Assembly (NCBI RefSeq): GCF_902506555.1
Contig: NZ_LR732707.1
Span: 1,264,001 to 1,328,000 of the forward strand
Direction: 5' to 3'
DNA length: 64,000 nt
Source of the DNA: Sphingorhabdus sp. 109
Lineage (GTDB): Bacteria > Pseudomonadota > Alphaproteobacteria > Sphingomonadales > Sphingomonadaceae
The notes below the pieces were generated by a model. That model made no database searches. It was not told the origin of the DNA and saw nothing but the letters and a program-made list of their open reading frames with translations. Below, one piece after another: positions 55,987 through 64,000 of the stretch; within the stretch, counting starts at the first letter, position 1; each line of letters opens with the position of its first letter. The position numbers and the translations under genes were made by a program.

Positions 55987-56411
55987 GCGAGGCGCGGACC
56001 ATCATCGAACAGCTCGGCCTGCAACCGCATCCCGAGGGCGGCTGGTATCGCGAGACCTGGCGCGCGCCGGCGGCGGATGGCGAGCGGGCGAGTGCAACCG
56101 CGATCTATTTCCTGCTTGAAGAGGGCCAGGGATCGCACTGGCACCGGGTCGATGCCACCGAAGTCTGGCTTTGGCACGCGGGCAGCCCGCTTGCGCTGGG
56201 CATAGCGGAACAGGATAGCGGGCCAGTGTCGACGATCCGCCTTGGTCCCGATATCATCGCCGGACACAGGCCCCAGCATCGCATCCCGACCGGCTATTGG
56301 CAGGCCGCGCAGGCCGATCAGGGCTGGGCGCTGGTTAGCTGCATCGTCTCGCCGGGCTTTGAATTTTCCGGCTTCGAACTGGCTCCGGAAGACTGGTCGC
56401 CCGGCGGCTGA
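55983..56411 (+). CDS. DUF985 family cupin
   Basis: Protein of 142 aa from ATG 55983, overlapping the globin stop (ATGA). The cupin pattern is clear: LQPHPEGGWYRETWR, SATAIYFLLEEGQGSHWHRVD, EVWLWHAGSPL and VSPGFEFSGFEL, with His residues as likely metal ligands. Family function is unknown; a sugar- or small-molecule-binding role has been suggested for related proteins. Confidence 0.9.
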   Translation: MSEARTIIEQLGLQPHPEGGWYRETWRAPAADGERASATAIYFLLEEGQGSHWHRVDATEVWLWHAGSPLALGIAEQDSGPVSTIRLGPDIIAGHRPQHRIPTGYWQAAQADQGWALVSCIVSPGFEFSGFELAPEDWSPGG

Positions 56412-56439
56412 GCATCGCGGAGCATGGCGCCCCGCCCTC

Positions 56440-56946
56440 TCAGGATGGCCCGTAGAATAGCGGATGGAAGGCGACCACCGCCTCGGGAACCGCCACCCGC
56501 AGGGGCAATATCTGGTAATAAGCGGCGGGTTCGCCTTCGGGGCACAGATCGGAAAATATCCGAAAGCCGAAACGGCTGTAATAGGCGGGATCGCCGGTCA
56601 GCACGCAGCCCGCGGCATCGCACTCGCGCAGCTTGGCGATGCCCGCCTCGATCAGCCGGCTGCCGATATGCTGCCCCTGCAAGTCCGGCTCCACCGCGAC
56701 CGGCCCCAAACTATACCAGCCGGGCGACCCGTCGGCGGCAAAAGCCTCGGTAAAGGTCACCTGCCCCACGACGACCCCGTCCCGCTCCGCCACCAGCGAA
56801 ATTGCCAGCGCGCCAGCGTCGCGAAACCGGTCGATCAGATCCTGCTCATTGCCACCGGCATAGTCCATCGGCGCAAAGGCGCGCCGGGTAATATCGTGGA
56901 TCGCTTCCCGATCGGCGGGCTTTTCCGGTCGAATGACCAGGCTCAT
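56440..56946 (-). CDS. GNAT family N-acetyltransferase
   Basis: Protein of 168 aa from ATG 56946, which overlaps the stop of the upstream DUF1772 gene. The acetyl-CoA loop is VEPDLQGQHIGSRLIEAG and the C-terminal signature GDPAYYSRFGFR is clear. This is the YhbS-like group (MSLVIRPEKPADREAIHDIT). The acceptor is unknown. It faces the DUF985 gene with 28 nt between stops. Confidence 0.93.
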   Translation of the reverse strand: MSLVIRPEKPADREAIHDITRRAFAPMDYAGGNEQDLIDRFRDAGALAISLVAERDGVVVGQVTFTEAFAADGSPGWYSLGPVAVEPDLQGQHIGSRLIEAGIAKLRECDAAGCVLTGDPAYYSRFGFRIFSDLCPEGEPAAYYQILPLRVAVPEAVVAFHPLFYGPS

Positions 56947-57425
56947 CGCGCGGCAATCGCGCCGATCAGCAGGGCCAGCGAGACGGTGCAGCTCACCGTC
57001 CGGACATGGTTCCACGGCAGCCAGCGCTGCATATAGCGGCGCCACACCGCCTCGGCGTCCGGCCCCGCTGCGTCGGTCGTCTCGAGCGCATTGTTGAGCG
57101 GGACATTGGCCGCCGCGGTCACCACCAGCATGCCGATGACATAGAGCGCCCCGCCCACCACCATCGGCCCGGCGCCCGGCGTGCCCCACTGCATCACCCC
57201 GAAGACCACGAGCAACAGGCAGGCGAGACTGCTGGCGAAAAACAGCGGCAGGAACAGCGACCGCACTATGATCCGGTTGATCGCCTGCATCGCCACCATG
57301 CCGGTCGCCCGCCCCGTCGCGTCGAGCGACTGCATGACAAAGGCGGAAAAGGCAAAATAGACCCCCGCCATGATCCCGACCGACAGCGCGGCGAACCAGA
57401 GCGTTGCGGTGATCACGTCTTCCAT
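56943..57425 (-). CDS. DUF1772 (anthrone-oxygenase-like) membrane protein
   Basis: Protein of 160 aa with four hydrophobic segments (LWFAALSVGIMAGVYFAFSA; LFLPLFFASSLACLLLVVF; VVGGALYVIGMLVV; VSCTVSLALLIGAIAA) and the family segment NVPLNNALE. Fungal relatives act on anthrones, but bacterial members have no assigned substrate. Coupled to the GNAT gene by a 4-nt overlap. Confidence 0.9.
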   Translation of the reverse strand: MEDVITATLWFAALSVGIMAGVYFAFSAFVMQSLDATGRATGMVAMQAINRIIVRSLFLPLFFASSLACLLLVVFGVMQWGTPGAGPMVVGGALYVIGMLVVTAAANVPLNNALETTDAAGPDAEAVWRRYMQRWLPWNHVRTVSCTVSLALLIGAIAAR

Positions 57426-57554
57426 CGGATATTCTCCTCGTCTGTTGCGCGGGGGACCGGTCCGTCTTGCGGCGAAATAAAGCCCGAGTCACGTTTTTCC
57501 CGCCACGCCGCTCCGCGAACTTCACACAGACGCGGGTTTTTTCGGTTGTGCGCG

Positions 57555-57655
57555 TCGTCATCCTGAACTTATTTCAGGACCCCGCAAGGCAAGCGCGCAA
57601 TCGGTGGAGGTCCTGAGCCGAAGGCCACCGCAGGTAAACAAGTTCAGGATGACGA
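57555..57655. repeat. Intergenic palindromic repeat, family A (TCCTGAACTT type)
   Basis: A 14-bp perfect inverted pair, GTCATCCTGAACTT (57557-57570) and AAGTTCAGGATGAC (57640-57653), encloses smaller hairpins such as TCCTGAA-CTTAT-TTCAGGA. The same core appears at 60611-60632. It lies between two genes and encodes nothing. Confidence 0.7.
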
Positions 57656-57790
57656 GTGCTCCGCCCCCACCCCCACAAAGCCGATTGCATTCCCCTCCCT
57701 GCTGCGCGACACTCCTCTGAATAGCCCCGTGCAAAAGCAGCCCGCTTTATGATATCTTCCTCTCCACCCACCACAACAGGAGGCCCCATC

Positions 57791-58234
57791 ATGACCACCC
57801 CCCAACCGACCCACCGCCAGGGCCATTGCCTCTGCGGTGCCATCACCATCACCGCGACACAGGCGGCCAGCCATGTCGATGCCTGTCATTGCCGGATGTG
57901 CCGGCGCTGGGGTGGCGGGCCGTTTGTCGAGATTGATTGCGGGACGGATGTGGCGATCGGCGGGGCGGAGCGGATGACCGTCTACAGCTCGTCGGAATGG
58001 GCGGAGCGGGCCTTTTGCGGGGATTGCGGGTCGCATCTCTTCTATCGCCTGAAGGGCTCGGGCGAACATATGGTCTGCGCCGGTCTGTTCGACGACGCGA
58101 CCGACAAGGCCGACATCAGCTTGCGGCGGCAGGTGTTTATTGACGAGAAGCCGTCTTATTACAGCTTTGCCGGGGACAGCGAGACGCTGACCGGGGCGGA
58201 GCTGTTCGCGATGATCGAGGCGGAGGGGGAATAG
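57791..58234 (+). CDS. GFA family zinc protein
   Basis: Protein of 147 aa from ATG 57791 (AGGAGG upstream). It has the zinc Cys sets GHCLCGAITI, DACHCRMCRRWGGG and FCGDCGSHLFYR. Same superfamily as the product of 36966-37370 but with different loops. Substrate unknown. Confidence 0.93.
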   Translation: MTTPQPTHRQGHCLCGAITITATQAASHVDACHCRMCRRWGGGPFVEIDCGTDVAIGGAERMTVYSSSEWAERAFCGDCGSHLFYRLKGSGEHMVCAGLFDDATDKADISLRRQVFIDEKPSYYSFAGDSETLTGAELFAMIEAEGE

Positions 58235-58256
58235 ACAAGGCGCGGCGCGCGCAAAC

Positions 58257-58284
58257 TGTCCTTCGACAAGCGCAGGACGAACGG
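58257..58284. repeat. Half-unit of intergenic repeat family B
   Basis: TGTCCTTCGACAAGCGCAGG and the following ACGAACGG match in inverse the element at 30919-30989. Confidence 0.5.
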
Positions 58285-58310
58285 TTTGCTCCGCTTCGCT
58301 GCGCCCCTCA

Positions 58311-59177
58311 TCATTCCGTGCCCCGCCCCAGCATCCGTTCCGCCCGGACCAGCGCGCGCTGCGCGTAGCTTTTCAGACGATTGCCGCCCGGATAGCCGCG
58401 CGGCGAGGACGGGCTGAGGCCGAGCTTGCGCAGACGGCTGTTGAAGCGGCAGGCGTCGGCGTGGTGGAAGCTCCATTCGCTGCGCCAGGTCAGCGACAGC
58501 GAGATCGAGACTTCGTCATCGACCTTGACCCAGTGCGGCCCGAGGATCGGCACATAAATGGCCTCGCCGGGTGTGACCCGGATCGGCTGGCCGCGATCCG
58601 CCCATTCCTCGCGCCATGACAGGTTACGCGGGCCGCCATTGAAATATTGCTCGAAAAACGGATCCGGGATCATCTCGGTATCGCCGGCGGGGAAGAAGGT
58701 CATCGTTTTGCTGCCGCGCGCCTGGAACAGGATATTATAGTCGGGGTCGAAATGCAGCGGCGTCACCGCGCCCGGCGAGGAAATGAAGATAAACCCCTCG
58801 AGCCGCATCATTTTTCCGGTGCGCGGTTCGACCACCGGTTCGATCGTCGCCAGCACGTCCCGCATCAGCTGCGCATAGGCGGGGTCCTGGTCGATGGTCT
58901 TGAGCAGCACCCAGGAGCCGGCGCTCTCGATCTGCGCGATCGTCTGGTGGACGTCGAGGCCGGTATAGGGCGTCTCGTCATTGCGGATGCCCAGCGGCAG
59001 GTCGGTGGCGGCGTTAAACTCGATCGATTCCGGGCGCAGCCGGCGAGCCAGCGCCGCCAGCGCGTCCAGCTGCAGCAGCGGATGGTCGGCGATCCGGTGC
59101 TGCAAATGGCGCGGAGCCAGCGGATAGGCGGTGGCAAGCGCGGCGATAGTCTCGGGCGTGAAAGGCTGGCTGTGCAA
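58311..59177 (-). CDS. Cupin-like (JmjC-related) domain protein
   Basis: Protein of 288 aa. The iron-site motif LHFDPDYN (His-x-Asp near residue 141) and a distal GPHWVKV give the facial triad of 2-oxoglutarate oxygenases, within PGAVTPLHFDPDYNILFQ and GEAIYVPILGPHW. It differs from the RoxA-like protein in lacking the winged-helix tail; the C-terminus is basic (GGNRLKSYAQRALVRAER). The substrate, likely a protein or RNA component by analogy, is not known. Confidence 0.88.
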   Translation of the reverse strand: MHSQPFTPETIAALATAYPLAPRHLQHRIADHPLLQLDALAALARRLRPESIEFNAATDLPLGIRNDETPYTGLDVHQTIAQIESAGSWVLLKTIDQDPAYAQLMRDVLATIEPVVEPRTGKMMRLEGFIFISSPGAVTPLHFDPDYNILFQARGSKTMTFFPAGDTEMIPDPFFEQYFNGGPRNLSWREEWADRGQPIRVTPGEAIYVPILGPHWVKVDDEVSISLSLTWRSEWSFHHADACRFNSRLRKLGLSPSSPRGYPGGNRLKSYAQRALVRAERMLGRGTE

Positions 59178-59427
59178 TATATGATCCTGCTGCTCGTCTG
59201 GCCTGTGGCGATAGTGGCTGCTGGTTAAGATAATCCAAATCTTCGGCGGTCCCGCGCCGCGTTTTCCCCGGAATATGCCGCCGGAGCGCCCAGCCGTTTT
59301 TTACGAGCGCCAGTCCGAATTTGCGGCGGGAACGATCCGCCGCCTCGTGCATAGATAGACTGTGCAGGCCGCAACGCCTGCCTCCCCCACCGGCCGGACA
59401 ACCGGCCACAACAGAAGGATGATGACG

Positions 59428-59598
59428 ATGGGCGAACTGGTAGACAAGGTAAAAGGCAATGTGAACGAAGCCGTTGGCAAGGCCAAACAGAAAAGCAATG
59501 ACCCGGAAACCCGTGCCGAAGGCGCGGCTCAGGAAACCAAGGGCAAGGCCCAGCAAGTCAAGGGCTCTGTCAAGGGCGCTCTGGGCGACAAGGTCTAG
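59428..59598 (+). CDS. CsbD family stress-response protein
   Basis: Protein of 56 aa (ATG 59428, AAGGA about 8 nt upstream; ATGs at 59419 and 59422 are also possible). It is highly charged and helical, with the CsbD pattern GELVDKVKGNVNEAVGKAKQ and a second similar half ETKGKAQQVKGSVKGALGDK. CsbD proteins are induced in general stress responses; mechanism unknown. A strong terminator follows. Confidence 0.92.
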   Translation: MGELVDKVKGNVNEAVGKAKQKSNDPETRAEGAAQETKGKAQQVKGSVKGALGDKV

Positions 59599-59971
59599 AT
59601 CCGATCCCTCCCTGAACCGGCGCTGCTCGCTCTCCCACTCCCTCCCATGCAGCAGTGCCACCCGGAAAAGCCGTCCCTCGCGGGGCGGCTTTTCTGTGTG
59701 GTGGTAAGCTGGTGGAAACGCGGCGCTAGACAAAGATTGAATGCTATGGACTGGTTGGCGGGGCATAAGATGAACGCGAGCTAAGGGCGTTGGTGGAGAA
59801 GCTGGTGCTCAGTCTCAAGCACTAGCGACATCAATGGCGTGGAGTTCAAGGAAGCGCTAATCGATATCATAGCACTATCGCATGTTACCGAGAAATTTCC
59901 ACATCACAGTTAGCGGTCACTCGACATCTTCCACCCCAACCCATCCTCTAAAAAGGAAGGGCTTTAGTGGA
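59599..59971. other. Intergenic region after csbD
   Basis: Apart from the csbD terminator (59666-59693) I see no gene or named element in these 373 bases. Confidence 0.5.
59666..59693 (+). terminator. Rho-independent terminator of csbD
   Basis: A 12-bp stem, AAAAGCCGTCCC / GGGGCGGCTTTT (one G-T pair), has loop TCGC and ends with the T-run, 67 nt after the csbD stop. Confidence 0.88.
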
Positions 59972-60424
59972 TCACTCCCCCCGCTGCGCCACGACCTTGA
60001 TCTCGACCACGCCGTCCGCTTCGTAGAGCGCGCTGATGCCGATTGCGGTCCAGGTGGGGAACGGGGCTTTGACATAAAGATTCTTCACTTCGACCATTTC
60101 GTTGATCGAGCTTTGCAGGTCGGTGTGATAGCTGGTCAGGTCGACGACATCATCCCAGCCGACTCCGGCCCGTTCCAGCGTCCGGCCAATCCGGTTGAAG
60201 GCGCGGGTGAAGGCGGGTTGGAGGTCGCTTTCGCCGGGCTCTGGCGTGACGATCACGCCGGACAGATAGACCTTGTCGCCGGCGATCACCGCGTCGGCAT
60301 AGCCAACCGCTGACTGGAAGGCGAGACTCTCCGCATCTTCCGGCATGAAGACGTCTTTGACGTCCTTCGCCTGTAGCGGTGCGGCCATGGCCAGCAGTGG
60401 CAGGACCATCAGAAATTTGCGCAT
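59972..60424 (-). CDS. Exported RidA (YjgF/YER057c/UK114) family protein
   Basis: Protein of 150 aa. A clear signal peptide (MRKFLMVLPLLAMAAPLQA, AxA cleavage) precedes a RidA trimer-type fold: GYADAVIAGDKVYLSGVIV, DLQPAFTRAFNRIGRTLERAG, VDLTSYHTDL, FPTWTAIGIS. The Arg that defines enamine/imine deaminase activity in RidA is not evident in the C-terminal strand (VEIKVVAQRG). Activity is therefore uncertain, and periplasmic location is unusual. Single gene. Confidence 0.9.
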   Translation of the reverse strand: MRKFLMVLPLLAMAAPLQAKDVKDVFMPEDAESLAFQSAVGYADAVIAGDKVYLSGVIVTPEPGESDLQPAFTRAFNRIGRTLERAGVGWDDVVDLTSYHTDLQSSINEMVEVKNLYVKAPFPTWTAIGISALYEADGVVEIKVVAQRGE

Positions 60425-60538
60425 ATTGTTTCCCCCCTTTGATTGTACCGACTCGCTAGCGAAAAAGGCCAGCCGTTGCAGGGGGGTTATACTGCGCTCT
60501 TCGGCTGGCTGTCGTCAAGCGGTGGGGTGCGGGAGTGC

Positions 60539-60678
60539 GAACCGTCCTGCTGAGCTCGTGTCAGCATGCATCGTGCCCCTGTCACAGGCCTGCGCAACAG
60601 GAGAAATGGATCCTGAAACGAGTTCAGGATGACGACGGGGATATGTCAAGATGACGGGGGACAGGTCAGGATGACGGG
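60539..60678. repeat. Composite intergenic repeats (families A and B, plus short tandem GATGACG units)
   Basis: A degenerate family-B arm (CTGCTGAGCTCGTGTCAGCA, from about 60545) is followed by a family-A hairpin TCCTGAA-ACGAG-TTCAGGA (60611-60629). Then come about 2.5 tandem units beginning GATGACGRCGGGG (60628, 60650, 60670). No coding potential. Confidence 0.55.
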
Positions 60679-60699
60679 CAGTTTTATGGCGCGCCCAAG

Positions 60700-63504
<2,805 letters not shown>

Positions 63505-63561
63505 CGCGTCTCTCCTTCTGTCCTGAGGGAGAAAGAGCGTATCCGGGATGCCCAAATAACC

Positions 63562-63665
63562 GCTCCCTCCCTACGCCGGTAAGCCCGCACGAGCGGGGCC
63601 GGATCAGGTTCTGCGGGTCGGGCGACGTTACGCGCCCCTCTCAGTCAAACGACTCCCCGGGGAAT
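63562..63665 (-). ncRNA. TPP riboswitch (THI element)
   Basis: On the minus strand the conserved core segments occur in order: GGGGAGTCG, CTGAGAGGGG, GACCCGCAGAACCTGATCC, then TACCGGCGTAGGGAGGGAG. These match the TPP aptamer: the CTGAGA loop, ACCTGATC and the GCGTAGGGA that closes the helix. It precedes the membrane-protein and thiC genes and should lower their expression when TPP is abundant. No separate expression platform was fixed. Confidence 0.95.
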
Positions 63666-63811
63666 GGACCCAGTTTAGGCAGTATAATCGCGTCTGTCGA
63701 GAGCCACTGTCACTTTGGCAAGACAGGAAAATGATGATCGAATTACATTGACCGAATCCTGAATATTCTATCCAATAACCGATCAATACTATAATTTTTT
63801 CAGGGAGCAGG

Positions 63812-64000
63812 ATGGTGATCGACTTTTGGCTGGCAGACGAAAACATCGTTTTCGCAGCAGCCCTGGTTCTGATGGTCGCGCTTGGTATCTTGCAACTGAT
63901 CGGCTTTGGCGGGTTCGACAGCGACTTCGACATGGATGCCGATGTCGATGGCACCGGGGTCGCGGGCGGACTGCTCTCGTTCCTTGGATGGGGACGATTG
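63812..64000 (+). CDS. YqiJ-like inner-membrane protein (DUF1449/OB-fold type), partial
   Basis: ATG 63812 follows AGGGAG. The 63 visible residues begin MVIDFWLADENIVFAAALVL, continue to a first helix end LGILQLIGFGG, then an acidic stretch FDSDFDMDADVDG and the start of a second hydrophobic part (GLLSFLGWG). This is the YqiJ pattern, usually encoded next to a flotillin (YqiK); the partner would lie beyond the window. A TATAAT is at 63790-63795. The gene is cut by the window end. Confidence 0.75.
   Translation, partial: MVIDFWLADENIVFAAALVLMVALGILQLIGFGGFDSDFDMDADVDGTGVAGGLLSFLGWGRL

Noticed and set aside
57426-57554. Fusion of the DUF1772 and GNAT genes, because one frame stays open through the whole DUF1772 gene into GNAT
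   Set aside because: The upstream part of that frame is antigenic-style Arg/Gly-rich noise in the wrong frame of DUF1772; GNAT has its own ATG at 56946 in a normal 4-nt overlap.
59270-59427. EcfG (general stress sigma factor) promoter in front of csbD
   Set aside because: GGAAC is present near 59330, but no CGTT follows at the required 16-17 bp distance.

Overview
The window reads as chromosomal DNA of an alphaproteobacterium, most likely a marine or aquatic sphingomonad (Sphingomonadaceae, Sphingopyxis/Parasphingorhabdus-like). The reasons are moderate-to-high GC, RNase E with a large acidic insert in its S1 domain and a Gly-Trp-Trp tail, the gene order PBP1A - AMIN amidase - divergent rne - M48 protease - DsbA, a small Cys-rich protein of a sphingomonad type, FecA-like TonB receptors with PepSY proteins, and sphingomonad-style intergenic inverted repeats. 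This is inference from protein families; no 16S gene is present. I see no prophage, transposase, CRISPR array or integrase. Most genes are core or common accessory chromosomal genes.

Layout. 0-3.8 kb: an exported SAM-methyltransferase-like lipoprotein, a small basic protein, lepA, then a structured non-coding stretch and a 58-codon gene. 3.8-7.5 kb: a phosphate-starvation block (phosphate-selective porin, phoU, pstS), each with a candidate Pho box but without pstCAB. 7.5-20.3 kb: cell envelope and RNA genes (GNAT, PBP1A, cell-wall amidase, rne, M48-TPR protease, DsbA-like protein, rlmE, ppx/gppA, SRAP). 20.3-27.7 kb: tRNA-Gln(CTG), large catalase, P450 with an AhpD-like partner, an XpaC-TelA pair, arylesterase. 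27.7-33.9 kb: YbbA-YbbP ABC transporter divergent from the arylesterase (as in E. coli tesA-ybbAP), an SLC10A7-like transporter, typA. 34-42.5 kb: DUF3297, a short-chain dehydrogenase/crotonase/VOC operon, a GFA protein, KAS III divergent from ung, hydrolase, rluE, roxA-like oxygenase, cold-shock gene. 42.7-46.5 kb: a run of small membrane and lipoprotein genes ending in an SLC13 permease. 46.6-52 kb: an orphan HTH-like protein and a metal-uptake cassette (DUF2946, TonB receptor, PepSY protein). 52.3-59.6 kb: isocitrate lyase, then a GC-rich run with an S41 protease coupled to a globin and a DUF985 cupin, a GNAT/DUF1772 pair, GFA, a JmjC-like cupin and csbD. 60-64 kb: an exported RidA protein, then the thiamin locus (TPP riboswitch, small membrane protein, thiC, lipoprotein), and a partial YqiJ-like gene running off the end.

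The points most worth a second look are: the TPP riboswitch operon that places an uncharacterised membrane protein before thiC and a lipoprotein after it; the split Pho block with a strong Pho box pointing away from phoU; the boxA-like, hairpin-rich stretch upstream of lepA; and the coupled S41-globin-DUF985 genes. I did not find a clearly new defence or biosynthetic system.
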